Shown: positions 44,314 to 55,407, numbered from the stretch's first letter. The stretch is DNA of 64,000 nucleotides from Thalassia testudinum (GCA_037157565.1 JAZHRO010000054.1:20133501-20197500); one strand, 5' to 3'. Notes: generated from the letters alone by a model not told the origin. Translations and numbers: made by a program.

Positions 44314-45849
44314 CTAATCGGTGTTCGCTACCCGATATAGATGTGGAATTGCAATCGGCTCGGTGATAGGTGAATCTGAATAGAAATGGAGTCCGGTTGC
44401 AGGTCGGGGTTGAGAAGAGGTTTTGATCAGTTCTGTGTTTGTGGAAGAAGTGGCTTGAATGAGAATTTTGTATGAGGGCTCTTCTAGAAACGAATGACAG
44501 GTGGTCTCTTGTAGAGAGTCCTCTGGGTAGTTATCAAATGCCTGAAGAGTGTCTATAGGATGCAGAAAATCTGATTTGAGAAAAGATTTGAATTCTGGGT
44601 TGCAATCACTCTTGGCATTTTGTGGTTTTGGCTTCTGAGGATCAAAAAGAATTGCTTCCATGATCCCAGGAAGCGAGACCTCAGAGTCAAAGTCAGAGAA
44701 TGGGTCACGTGGGCTGAGGTCGTAGATTGGCTCGGTGTGTTTAGGAAGGGGAGTCTCTTTGAAGTTGTCAGAGAGTTTGCAAAGATTCAGTTCTAAATGA
44801 GATTCACAACCATGAATTCCATCGTAGTATAAATCATCTGATGTGGAATCAGCAGCCTGGCTGGGATCTAGCCTATATGTCAATTCTGAGTTTAAAAAGA
44901 TGTTCTGTCTAGGCTCAACTTCCAAGTTGGTAGGAGAGACCCAATTGAAACCCCATTCATCCAACTCCTCGGTTTCTGTATCATAAATTGGCATATCTTC
45001 TGAAAAATCAATCAGATTTCCTGAGGATGTTGGAGAAAGACATTCATCAAATAGAGGTCCGGAATCACATTCTTCTTTAAAAATTTTATCTTTCTCATAT
45101 GGGGCCTCATAATCTTCCCAATATGTTTCGGATCTAGATTCTAGGTTTAGGATGTGGGTAGGATTACTAGAATCAAAGTCCGAATATCCTTCGAGGGTCA
45201 CCTTATCAAAATAAGGGATGAAATTTATACCCTCAAGAGGTTCGGTTCTAATCTTATTCTTGCAGGAGTCTTGGAATTCTAAGCTTGGCGATTCATGGTC
45301 TAGGGTTGGCTCAGCATTGTGTTCTCCTGCAACTTTCCAGCCTAATTTAATGTTGTCTTCTATCTGTGTTGGGAATCTACAACCACCTTGTGCCTCAATC
45401 CCGAGGTCTGGGAAACCAGATTGATCTTTAGTACTGTTCCAAGATGATTCATCTTCTGTTTCTGGTGTATACGGGTATTTTTGGTTGATAGTTTGTTCCA
45501 GTAATCTCATCATCTCTACCCGTTTTTCAAGAGCATCTTGGTTTTGTTCCCAAAGTACAGAATTTGTCAAGCATTGAAGGTTTTCAGATTTGTGTAATTT
45601 GTCTATCTCAATGTATCCTGTTAGGAGTATTTCTCGGGTTGATCCTTTTATGGCTTCTGTTAATAGAGTTTGGGCACAGTTTATGATGAAGGCTGTGGTT
45701 GTTGGGACATCAACCTGAATATCTCCTATTGGTGTTGAGGTTTTCTCTTCTTTTTCATAGATTTTTATGGCATCCTCAATCATTTTATCTTTCATAGATC
45801 TCCGATATTTAGGTTTCTTGAATGGTAGTCTTAGGTGGTTTGGCTGCAT
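44314..45849 (-). CDS. Intact ORF of unknown function in a non-autonomous retrotransposon
   Basis: 511 codons from the ATG at 45849 (MQPNHLRLPFKKPKYRRSMK) to the stop at 44314. The frame is open a further eight codons upstream, to a TGA. I do not recognise the protein. The N-terminus is basic (KKPKYRRSMKDK), followed by a predicted helical stretch (about residues 20-125, with TEAIKGSTREILLTGYIEIDKL). The remaining three quarters is acidic, rich in Ser, Pro, Asp and Glu, and probably disordered. There is no gag major-homology-like segment, zinc knuckle, DSGA/DLGA protease motif or YXDD. It starts within about 70 bases of the place where the gag ATG lies in related elements (TCTTCCACAATGGC at 61000 versus TCTTCCATCTTGGC here), so it replaces gag. 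Its intactness, beside relatives full of stops, suggests youth or selection. Confidence 0.75.
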   Translation of the reverse strand: MQPNHLRLPFKKPKYRRSMKDKMIEDAIKIYEKEEKTSTPIGDIQVDVPTTTAFIINCAQTLLTEAIKGSTREILLTGYIEIDKLHKSENLQCLTNSVLWEQNQDALEKRVEMMRLLEQTINQKYPYTPETEDESSWNSTKDQSGFPDLGIEAQGGCRFPTQIEDNIKLGWKVAGEHNAEPTLDHESPSLEFQDSCKNKIRTEPLEGINFIPYFDKVTLEGYSDFDSSNPTHILNLESRSETYWEDYEAPYEKDKIFKEECDSGPLFDECLSPTSSGNLIDFSEDMPIYDTETEELDEWGFNWVSPTNLEVEPRQNIFLNSELTYRLDPSQAADSTSDDLYYDGIHGCESHLELNLCKLSDNFKETPLPKHTEPIYDLSPRDPFSDFDSEVSLPGIMEAILFDPQKPKPQNAKSDCNPEFKSFLKSDFLHPIDTLQAFDNYPEDSLQETTCHSFLEEPSYKILIQATSSTNTELIKTSSQPRPATGLHFYSDSPITEPIAIPHLYRVANTD

Positions 45850-46952
45850 ATTTGGATCAGGTGGTGGAATCAAGATGTAGAATCAAAAACTTCGATGTAG
45901 ACTCATGTTGTGCCAAGATGGAAGAAGGGAGACTTGGTTCAGTATCAGAGGAAAGGACTAGTGTGGTGGTGTTGCATAAACAAGGGAACCGAGGCCTGGC
46001 CTCGAGGAGAGTGAACTTCTAAAGGAGGTTTCAAGGACCTCCTATCAAACATACACTGATGGAGAAGATGAGTTTAGCAGGTGTTGGACCCAATCGAGGC
46101 ACCCAAAATGTTGGGTGACTATAGAGGTGCGGGGTGGATGGACCCCTGGATCAGAAGATCGTCCACCTGAGAATTACCTGGGCAGCCAGAGAGGGAGAGT
46201 CCCGCGAAGACCCCTACACGGTAGAGCGTCCCCACGGGTTACAGGGTTTCCCCCACCCGACCTCTCTTGTCTCTACGGTTCTAGGTAGACCAGAATGGGG
46301 ATCTTGACCTCTTAAGTTTACCTTTTTTTTTTACTTTAAGATCAAGGTGCTTAAGGTTTCTCTTGAACTCTTAGGTGTTTTTGTGAACAAAGTGGCCTAA
46401 TTTGAAGGTTGGTTGACCCTAGGGGTCAACTTCACCCAGTGGTTCCCTTCAGAATTTAGGCCCTATTTTTTTAGGGTTCAAGTGTTTAGAGAGAGCCAAT
46501 TGTTTAAGATTTTCCTTATTAATTATTTTCAATCAATGGCTTGGGCACACCTCTTTTGGATTTCCTCAATTCTTGATTAAGGGGTGTGTCTCTGAAATCC
46601 TAATGTTTGACCTTATGTTGGCTCTACTTGGTCCATTTAACTCTTTGTTTGGGTAATTAGGGCTCAGGCAAGGATGTGTTAGCCCTTAATTACTTTTAAA
46701 ATTGTGTGCAGGAATAGTGGTTCTGAGAACATGCAGCTATTACTATGTATGAAAAGATAGGTTACTCCTAGTTTTTTTTTTCTTTTTCTTTGTTTTTCCT
46801 CTTTCAATTTTAGGGTTTAACAGGAAGTTACCTGTCCTTGGAGTGGCTGTGGTGCGGCTGCGTCTTTCTTTCTTCCTGAACCTGCACAAGAGAGGAGAGA
46901 TTTATTAGAAACTTACAAATAGAACTTCTATAACTTCTAGAATAGCCGTTGC
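45850..46952 (-). other. Leader of the non-autonomous element
   Basis: This non-coding leader shares ordered blocks with 60070-61000 (for example ACCCAACATT...GGGTG and CCGAGGC/GCCTCGG segments). A splice-acceptor-like TCTTGTGCAG is near 46884 on the minus strand, at the same place as in the two relatives. Confidence 0.6.
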
Positions 46953-46970
46953 TCCCCGGCAACGGCGCCA
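46953..46970 (-). promoter_or_regulatory. Primer-binding site, tRNA-Asp-like
   Basis: On the minus strand TGGCGCCGTTGCCGGGGA begins five bases past the LTR end at 46976. This is the form commonly reported for Athila/Tat elements. Confidence 0.85.
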
Positions 46971-47705
46971 AAAATTGGTGTCGAAACTCTCGTCTATAGT
47001 TTTATTATTTCGTCGTAGTATAGCATAGAGAAGTGGTTACCAGTTTAATACAATTTGTTACTCGGAAATAAAAGAGTTCCCGAAGTCGAACTCAGGGAAC
47101 AAGTTGTATTCTAGAAGTACAATGTTTCTATTACAAAAATAAGAGAGAGAGAGGGAGAAATAAATCTGAGTCTTGTGGCTTCTCTTCTCTCTCTTAGCTC
47201 ATCTTCTTCTTTTCTCGGATCTTCTTCCTTGATCTTATGCTTCTTCTATTTCTTTTCTTCTTCAGAGCTTCTCGTCTTCTTCTCTTTATCTTCTCTTTTC
47301 TTCTCTTCTTTCAGCTCTGTCTTCCTTGCGCTTCTCTTTTCTTCCTCTGCAGAGCGTCGTCTGATTTTCCAATCAGACGACTTAAGTCGCCGCTGCTACA
47401 GTGCTGCTTGGTGCTCCTCCTTCTTCTTCCTTCAGTCTTTCTTCGTCGGCCTTCTTCTCTGCCTCGCTTTTTCCTCTGCGGTCTGCCTTCTCTTCTTCCT
47501 CTGTGCCTGCACACTCACAGATTGGTCAGGGCAAAAACCTACTCTACCCTCCCCCGCGTCTCTCTCTCTCAGATTTCGCTCGTAGGATAGCTCTCCCAGA
47601 GCTGCCGGGTATTTGGGTACGAGTCGCGCCCGGGTCCAGGCTCACCGGCGTGCGGTGGTGGGCGAGGAGTGCAGGTTGGGTAAACGGGCGGGCCAGGTCC
47701 GCGGG

Positions 47706-50408
47706 TGTTACGAACGCGCGGCTTCATACGTCCTTTAAGACGTCTGAGAGGTGGCCCAGATGTCGGACCAGACGTCTGGAACCCCTTCCAGACATCTGGG
47801 ATTCGGCTTTTTCGACACGCGAGGTTTCGTCTACGTGCTTGAGCGCGCAGACCTGCGAGCGCATCTCTCTCTCTCCCTTTTTCCTTCTCTCCTGCGGCCG
47901 CAGGCTGCACCCTCTGTCCGCTCTCTCTCCTCCCCGCGCGGCTTTAAAATGCCACGCCCTCTCCCTCACTCTCATCACCTCCGCCCCCTTCCTCTTCTCC
48001 TTCCAGCCGGTGCGCGAGAGCGAGCGCGAGTGAGCGACGGCGGCGACAGCCGCGGTGAGCGTGGGAGGAGGTGCTGTGCGTGGGAGGAGGCGCTCGGCCG
48101 GAGGGCGAGCTTGCCGGGGCTGCTAGAGCCAGCTGGTGGGGGGAGCAGCAGACGTCCGAGGTGACGCGGGAGGCCTGCTGCAGCTCGAGCAGCAGTCGAA
48201 CGAGGCGCGGCGCTGCCGAGCGTCGCGAGCGGAGGGCGAGTCGCGCCCTGATTCTGGAATTTTCTCCAGAATCAGACGTCTGGGCTTCCAACCAGACGGC
48301 GAGGAGGACGTCTGGAGGACTGTCCAGACGTCTAAAAGGTGAGTTATTTCCGTCTTTCTTCCTCTTCTTCGACTGACAGTATTGAGAGAGAGAGGAAATG
48401 GGTACGCACAGGTTCGGATTCGCCATCCAGCGCGAATCAGACGTCTGGCTGCAGTGCCAGACGACGGGAGCAACTTCCAGACGTCCGAGGTAACCATCGG
48501 ACATCTGGGAACTAGGCCAGATGCCCCCGCAGGCTTCTGGACGTCTGAGAGACCACGCAGAGCAAAGGTAACCTCTGATCCAGTTTTTCAGACGTCTGGA
48601 AGAGGTTTCAGACGTCTGATTTTGCACTGTTTCGTCGTTTTCGACCCGTTCGGAGTCCGTTTTCCGCATTTCGAGTTGCGTTCTTTTCGGAATTAAATCC
48701 TCTACCCGTCTACAGTAGCTATATACTGTTTTGAGAAACTCCTTGTGTTTGATCCTTGTGATAAGACCCCGTTCCGTTGCAGTCTCGGGGGTTGCGGAGG
48801 CGCGCGGGATTCCCGACCACGCCCCCAGTACTCCTGTTGTAACCGGTAGAGTGGCTTTTAAGTTTATTAGTATAATCTGTTAAATTATGGAACCATAAAT
48901 AGAACCTAGGACATTTCTTGAATCCTAGGAATGAGAAATAGATTGAATGATAGATACTAGGTGTTGCATGAATCCTAGGGCTAGAAAACTAGATTGTATG
49001 ATAGATCCTAGGATATGGCATGAATCTTAGGACGGGAAAACTAATGGAATATATGAATACTGTAGTCTTGGAAAAATGGAAAGGAACAAATAGCTGCCTG
49101 TAAACTGAATTAACAGCTGCCCGTTATGAATAAATAAATGTGATTGAGAACATGGATTGTAAGAACGTGAAACTGAAAAGTGAAACCTAGATGTTCTGAG
49201 TTAAAAGAGCTGGAACCCTACGGGGAATTAGGAGTGTTACTCCTGGAAAGAGAAAGGAATGGAACTGAGAAAGAAAGGCGTGGTAGTGTGCTGTCTCTTG
49301 GGTACGTAGTACCAAGGGAAGTACCTGTACCTGTTTAGTGCAGAGCGGAGCCAGCCGCCTCAGGGACCCGGGGTTAGGACTGGCCACTTTGTACCGACTT
49401 GCTGGCCCTCGCGTACGTAGTACCGAGGAGAGCTACTAGTGTAGGGAGGGCACTAGCTACCCCACGGGCCCCGGGGTTCTGTTAGCCTCCTACACCGACT
49501 TGTTAGGCCCACTGGGGTAAACCAGGGTAGTCAGGCGAGGGTGCGCGGACTGTGGAGGGGCAAGGCCCCTGTTTGGCTACTGTGGAGGGGTTGGACCCCT
49601 GTTACTAAGAGGTCTCTGCCCTGTATTGGTTCCGTGCTGTGCTTTGGGCGCACCCGTTAACGGAAACGACTGACCGCGTGCCAGTGCGGGTTAGCTACCT
49701 GTGCGTTTATCGCGCGTGCCGTAGTCACCGTTACGTCTGTCCGTGACCTTGGGGTGGTTAACTGAAAGTAGGATCACCACGGGGGACTCTCCTGGCCAGG
49801 AGAGCACCACGTGCTACTTCTACTTTTTGGAAAAGACTGCAATCAAGATCGTTCCCACGAGGAACATTCGAGATCAAGTAAAGGATCTGAGAAATAAATG
49901 AAATCGTGAGACAATTGAAAGACGTAAATAAAGAAAGTAACAGAACAAAACAGCTACTGTACACTCTACTGTTTCTTTTGTTTTAGTTACCACTCTACTC
50001 GGCGTTTTGCTGACGTGTTACACTCGTTACCTTTCAGGATCAGGTGTTGAGCAGCCAGGGTCGACGGCTGCAGAGGACGCTGGGCCGAGTAGGGTCCAGT
50101 AGAGTTACCACTGTTCTCTTGTACCTCTTTTTGTTCCACTGTAGTGAGTAGTTCTTGTTACCGCTATACTTTTCTTTACCTGCAGTTCATATTATGTTAT
50201 AAATGTTATTCTACTGTTGTGGTGGTATATACTGTAGTGGTTTCTTTCCTTACTGCTGTATTTTGTTACTGCTAGTTATATTTCATGTTGAATGTGGTTT
50301 ATTTTACTGCACTTTTGGTTACTTCCTCGTTGGACGACTAGGTCTTGGGATTAGTCGAGTCGGTCCAGTTCTCGTGTCTCGTAGGTACTCGGGAATCAAG
50401 TCGTTACA
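47706..50408 (+). repeat. 5' LTR of the Tekay-like chromovirus
   Basis: TATA-like CTTTAAAA at 47942-47949 implies a short U3 (about 260 bp) and an R-U5 of about 2.4 kb. AGACGTCT-type motifs form two groups: 47735-47800 in U3, and 48270-48620 in the transcribed part. There are three tandem GATAGATCCTAGG-type units at 48900-49030. The GTACC/GTGTAG stem region is at 49285-49500. A consensus donor AAAAG|GTGAGTTATT is at 48339. Confidence 0.93.
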
Positions 50409-50586
50409 AGATGGTATCAGAGCAAGGTCGTCCCGAGAAGTGAATCAACTGACTGGAAAATAACTAATTCACATGTCTATAACTAGAGTAGCCACCACAA
50501 CATATCTTTTGACATGAGCTCTTAGACGTTCCGTTAGGTATCGTTCCGTAGTGACGTGTTCCGTTTTGTTTCGCGTCTCCTTGCAG
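48339..50586 (+). other. Predicted leader intron of the Tekay-like chromovirus
   Basis: The donor AAAAG|GTGAGT (48339) and acceptor GTCTCCTTGCAG| (50585-50586) are both close to plant consensus. Splicing would remove 2248 bases, including most of R-U5 and the primer site, and join exon 1 (from about 47970) to GAG-ATG, placing the gag ATG three bases after the junction. I find no ATG in exon 1 from 47951 to 48338. The 3' LTR keeps the same donor (near 56039). Confidence 0.55.
50412..50423 (+). promoter_or_regulatory. Primer-binding site for initiator tRNA-Met
   Basis: TGGTATCAGAGC begins three bases after the LTR end at 50408, identical to the site at 29110. Confidence 0.95.
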
Positions 50587-50589
50587 GAG

Positions 50590-51840
50590 ATGCCTTGTCG
50601 TGGGACTAGTGAGGCGGGCTGTGGGCGCAGTCGAGGACGAGGTCGGCGGGGTGGGCGTGCCGTTGCCGAAACCTCAGTAGACCAGCCACTACTCGCAGGC
50701 GTCCAGGCCCGGGACCTCGCCCAGCTGATACCGGATATTATGCGAGAGGAGCTCCACCCACTGCCCCGAGCGCCTCCCCCTGGGGCTGCGGAGGGGGAGT
50801 CCTCTGTGGGACTACTCGACGGACGCGGCGCTGGACGTGGGGGAGGGGATGGGCCGCCGCAGCCCCCACCTTCCTCCGACACTTCTGTGCACGAGGCACC
50901 TTTTCCTGGAGGTGCACCAGCATCCCCACTGCAGCGCCACTTCGAGCTCTTTGGGCAGTTCCGGAAGCTGAAGCCCCCCTCCTTCAAGGGGGATGAGGAC
51001 CCGACCGAGGCAGAGGACTGGCTCGAGCAGCTGGAGAAGATTTTCGACACCCTTCGCCCCCCGGTGGAGTGCCATGTGGCCTTTGCCACATACTAGCTGG
51101 AGAGTGCGGCACACAGGTGGTGGAGGGCGGTCCGGGGACAGGAGAGGGACGAGCCGACCTGGGATCGGTTCGTCGCCCTCTTCTGCGAGCAGTACTTTCC
51201 CCAGACGTGGCAGGACCAGAGGAGGCGGGAGTTCCACACTCTCCGCCAAGGGACGATGACCGTAAGCGCGTACCACACGCGTTTCCTGGAGCTGTCCCGT
51301 TTTGCAGCGACAGCGGTAGCCACTGAGGAGGGGCGCCTTTGGAGGTTCACCGAGGGGCTCCGGCCTGCGATTTAGGGGTATGTCAAACCCCTGAAGCTGC
51401 CTACGTTTTCGAGGGTGGTGGAGGCAGCCATGACTTACGAGGAGACCAACCCGTCCGCGCGAGACACTGACGGCGGGCGGAAGAGGCCCTTTCAGCCAGA
51501 CTTTTCACAGGGCTGGCGAGAGAGGAGACACGTGGCGTCCGTAGGAGAGCCGTCACATTTTACAGGGACATCAGTGGCCTTTGGGGGCCCTCGACAGGGG
51601 CCAGTCTCCAGCACCGGACCCCCGCCCAGCCGACAGCAGGGATCCACTGAGGGCGGGAGTTGGGTTCCCCTCTGTTACCAGTGTGGCCAGTCGGGCCACA
51701 TCAGGAGGGACTGCCTGTCTAGGGCAGGAGGTCAGCAGATACTTCCCGCGCAAAGCACTGGAGGGCGCGCAGGAGGCCGCGGTTACCAGGGGCGAGGAGG
51801 AGGACAGCAGTCACGAGGAGGGTACTCGCCAGCACCTGCC
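50590..51840 (+). pseudogene. gag of the Tekay-like chromovirus (two in-frame stops)
   Basis: Starts MPCRGTSEAGCGRSRGRG at 50590, just after the predicted splice acceptor. The gag capsid-like domain is at about 50970-51400 (EAEDWLEQLEKIFDTLRPP, then LESAAHRWWRAVRGQE). A CCHC zinc knuckle CYQCGQSGHIRRDC follows near 51680. In-frame TAG codons at 51094 and 51373 interrupt an otherwise continuous frame. A glycine/arginine-rich stretch follows the knuckle and leads into protease. Without the stops it would be a standard chromovirus Gag. Confidence 0.9.
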
Positions 51841-54472
51841 TGTCCGACGCAGAGTGTGTCTGCTTCGTCCGCACCTAGAGCTGAGGGGCGTATCAACGCC
51901 CTGACACACAGGGATGCCAGAGCTTCGGGCTCGGTAGTGGCAGGTATGGTTTCAGTTTCCGGCAGACTCGTTTACACACTTTTCGATTCCGGCGCTACGC
52001 ACTCGTTTGTCGCAGGATTATACGTTGTTAGAGAATCCGTTCGTAATCAGAGGTTCGAGTGGTCAACTGTTTGTGGCTGAGGAGGTGTACACGGATTGCG
52101 AGGTCAGCGTCGGGGGACATAGCCTGCCAGCTGACCTGATTATGATACAGATGGACGACTTTGGAGTGATTCTGGGGATGGATTGGCTGTCTGCTTACCA
52201 CGCCTTGGTGGACTATTTTGAGAGGAAGATCGTCTTCTCCATTCCGGAGTTGCCTTCTTTCGAGTTTCACGGACAGCCAGTGGACGGAGGTTTCAGGTGC
52301 ATTTCGGTACTTTGGGCGACGAGACTTTTGAGCCAGGGATGTGAGGGCTTCCTAGCTTGTGTGGTTGCAGAGCCCGACCCTGTGGCAGACTTCCAGAGTA
52401 TCCCGGTGGTCAGAGAGTACCCTGACGTGTTTCCATACGAGTTACCAGGACTACCGCCTGAGCGTGAGATCGAGTTTGAGATCTCACTAGTACCAGGGAC
52501 CAGCCCTATCTCCACCGTGCCATACAGGATGGAACCGCTTGAGCTGCGAGAGCTCAAGTCCCAGTTGCAGGACCTTTTGGAGAAAGGTTTCGTGAGGCCC
52601 AGTGCGTCTCCCTGGGGAGCCCCGATACTATTTATGAAGATGAAGGATGGGACCTTACACCTTTGTGTGGACTACCGACAGCTGAATAGGGTCACCATCA
52701 AGAATAGATATCCGCTGCCGAGGATCGACGACTTGTTTGACCAATTGCGGGGTGCCACGGTGTTCTCCAAGATCGACTTGAGGTCTGGATACCACCAGTT
52801 GAGGATCAGGGAGACCGACGTCTCCAAGACAGCTTTCCGCACCCGGTACGGACACTACAAGTTTTTGGTCATGCCATTTGGGCTGACCAATGCCCCCGCT
52901 GCTTTCATGGACCTGATGAACCGAGTGTTTAGACCGTACTTGGACCAGTTCGTGGTGGTTTTCATAGATGATGTACTCATCTATTCTAGAGATCAGACGC
53001 AGCACGGACAGCACTTGCGGATGGTTCTAGACACTCTGAGACGACGTAGGCTGTACGCCAAATACAGCAAGTGCGAGTTCTGGTTGAGGGAGGTGACCTT
53101 CTTAGGTCATGTGATCTCTGGAGACGGCTTGGCGGTGGACCCAGCCAAGGTCGAGGCAGTACTCAGGTGGGAGAGACCGCGTTCAGTCATTGAGATTCGC
53201 AGTTTCCTGGGACTGGCAGGCTACTACAGACGATTCATCAGAGGTTTTTCACAGATTACGCGTCCTATGACACAGTTGACCTGGAAGGAAGTGCCCTTCA
53301 CTTGGACAGACGCCTGTGAGGCGTGTTTTCTGGAGCTGAAGGAGAGGTTGACCTCGGCTCCCATGCTCACCATCCCTGACAGTAGTGGCGGGTTCGTTGT
53401 GTACACGGACGCCTCCTTGCAGGGGTTAGGAGGTGTGCTCATGCAGAGGGGTCACGTTGTCGCTTACGCTTCGCGGCAACTAAAGCCCCATGAGCATACC
53501 TACCCTACCCACGACCTAGAGTTGGCAGCGATTGTCTTCGCGCTGAAGACCTGGAGGCACTACTTGTACGGTGAGACCTTCGAGATTTTCACAGATCACA
53601 AGAGCCTCAGATACCTTTTTGATCAGAAGGAGCTCAACATGAGACAGAGACGTTGGTTGGAGCTCCTGAAGGACTACGACTGCAGCATCTCCTACCACCC
53701 GGGAAGGGCCAATGTGGTGGCTGACGCCTTGAGCCGTAAGGCGCCCGCACACTTGGCCAGTTTACAGTTACAGAGTTGGAGCCTTTTGGAGGAGGTGGGC
53801 AGTTGGCGACCCCTGGAGTTACGGGGGCATTGTGGGGCAGTGACGGTGACACGACAGACTAGGCCAGAGCTGATAGACCGCATCATCACAGGACAGATGG
53901 CCGATCCATACTTGCAGTCCTTGCGCAACAGAGTACTGTCAGAAGACCCAGGGGACTTCTCTTTCACAGACCAGGTGCTGCGCCTGAGGGGACGGTTGTG
54001 CGTTCCCAGAGACGAGGAGCTGTTGAGAGAGCTCCTGACTGAGGCACACGGTTCCAGTTTCACCATACATCCCAGAAACACGAAGATGTACCACGACTTG
54101 AGACGCGAGTTTTGGTGGAGGGGGATGAAGCGGGATGTGGGTGAATTCGTGCAGCAGTGCTTAGTGTGCCAGCAGGTGAAAGCCGAGCATCAGAGGCCTG
54201 CAGGGCCGCTACAACCGCTTCCAGTGCCAGAGTGGAAGTGGGAGAGCATCACCATGGACTTGGTGGTGGGCTTACCTGTTACCCAGCGAGGGCATGACGC
54301 TGTCTGGGTAATTGTGGATAGACTGACGAAGATGGCACGATTCCTGCCGATCCGAGTCACTTTGGGACCAGCACAGTTAGCAAAGAGGTATATCCGCGAC
54401 GTGGTACGACTACACGGAGTTCCGCGGGAGATCGTATCCGACCAGGATACCCGCTTTACATCCCAGTTTTAG
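51841..54472 (+). pseudogene. Protease-RT-RNase H-integrase of the Tekay-like chromovirus
   Basis: The protease active site [12 protein letters not shown] (near 51980) is in the gag frame. A frameshift at about 52007-52020 moves the reading to a frame that is open for 821 codons. In that frame: protease flap VILGMDWL (54-61), RT with [10 protein letters not shown] (Asp257) and FIDDVLIYS (Asp321, Asp322), RNase H with YTDAS (Asp468), Glu505, Asp530 and Asp573, the integrase zinc site (His681, His688, Cys718, Cys721), and integrase catalytic Asp751 and Asp812. A TAG at 54470, TGG in the copy at 32289, ends the frame before the third integrase acid. Confidence 0.93.
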
Positions 54473-55323
54473 GCTGAGTTTCAGCAGGCCCTGGGGACGC
54501 GGTTGAGGTTTAGTACAGCTTACCACCCCCAGACGGACGGACAATCCGAGCGCACGATACAGACACTTGAGGACCTTTTGCGTGCCTGTGTACTGGACTG
54601 GAGGGGCTCTTGGGAGGAACACCTGCCCCCGGAGGAGTTTGCATACAACAACAGCTATCACTCGAGCATCGGCATGGCTCCCTACGAGGCTCTGTATGGA
54701 CGGAGGTGTACGGCACCCTTGAGTTGGGTTGAGGTGGGGACCAAGTGGGAGGTTGGCCCCAGGTTGATCCGGTAGAGTCAGGAGGTAGTCGAGCAGATCC
54801 ACAGGCGACTTCGCACTGTCAGGAGCCGACAAAAGAGCTACGCGGATCGGAGACGCAGAGAGGTGCAGTTTGAGGTTGGGGACCACGTCTTTCTCTGCGT
54901 TTCGCCCATGAAGGGCCTGCAGCGGTTTGGGGTGAGAGGGAAGCTCGCGCCGAGGTTTGTGGGGCCCTTTGAAGTCCTGGAGCGGGTTGGCCCTGTTGCT
55001 TACAGGCTTGCCCTCCCTCCCCAGCTTTCTAATGTGCACGACGTGTTCCACGTGTCCAACCTCCGGAAGTACGTAGCCGATCCCAGTCACGTACTGAGTC
55101 ACGAGAGCGTCGAGGTGGGCGACGACCTGACCTACCCCGAGCGGCCTGTGCAGATTCTAGACCGAGCCGTCGCAGTTTGAGACGAAAGCAAGTACCCCTA
55201 GTAAAGGTTTTGTGGAGGAGCCAGCGGTACGAGGAGGCTACCTGGGAGCCTAAGGCGACAATGCGGGAGTGGTACCCGGAGCTCTTTGCGGGTACGTCTT
55301 TTCGGACCGGCTTCGATCCTTGA
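54473..55323 (+). pseudogene. Integrase C-terminal half and chromodomain
   Basis: Same frame as the preceding segment, beyond its stop. It holds the rest of the catalytic core ([12 protein letters not shown] with the third acid), the GPY/F-type segment ([26 protein letters not shown]) and [16 protein letters not shown] at 54773 (CAG in the other copy) and a one-base loss near 55167 separate this from the chromodomain (about 55140-55300, RRKQVPLVKVLWRSQRYEEA then TWEPKA, ending at TGA 55321). Chromodomains of this kind help target integration to heterochromatin. Confidence 0.88.
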
Positions 55324-55369
55324 GTTTGTTATGGTAACTATGACGTTTTTCTCGCACCGTAGTTAGCGC

Positions 55370-55389
55370 AAGTTTCGGGGACGAAACTT
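55370..55389 (+). promoter_or_regulatory. Hairpin with GGGA loop upstream of the 3' LTR
   Basis: AAGTTTCG, GGGA, CGAAACTT forms a perfect eight-base stem closed by a GNRA-type loop, 18 bases before the 3' LTR. It is conserved at 33190-33209. A typical long polypurine tract is not visible next to the LTR, so this may be part of the plus-strand priming or RNA-processing signal. Confidence 0.5.
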
Positions 55390-55407
55390 CCTTTGAGTTT
55401 GTTATAT

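Noticed and set aside
47735..48625. CRISPR array or satellite explanation for the AGACGTCT repeats
   Set aside because: The motif is a short palindrome at irregular spacing inside LTRs of a eukaryotic genome. There are no regular spacers, no cas genes and no tandem monomer.
52007..52080. Programmed frameshift between gag-protease and RT
   Set aside because: The frame change lies in the middle of the protease domain, not between gag and protease, and Tekay/Del elements normally use one frame. A simple one-base indel is the better explanation.
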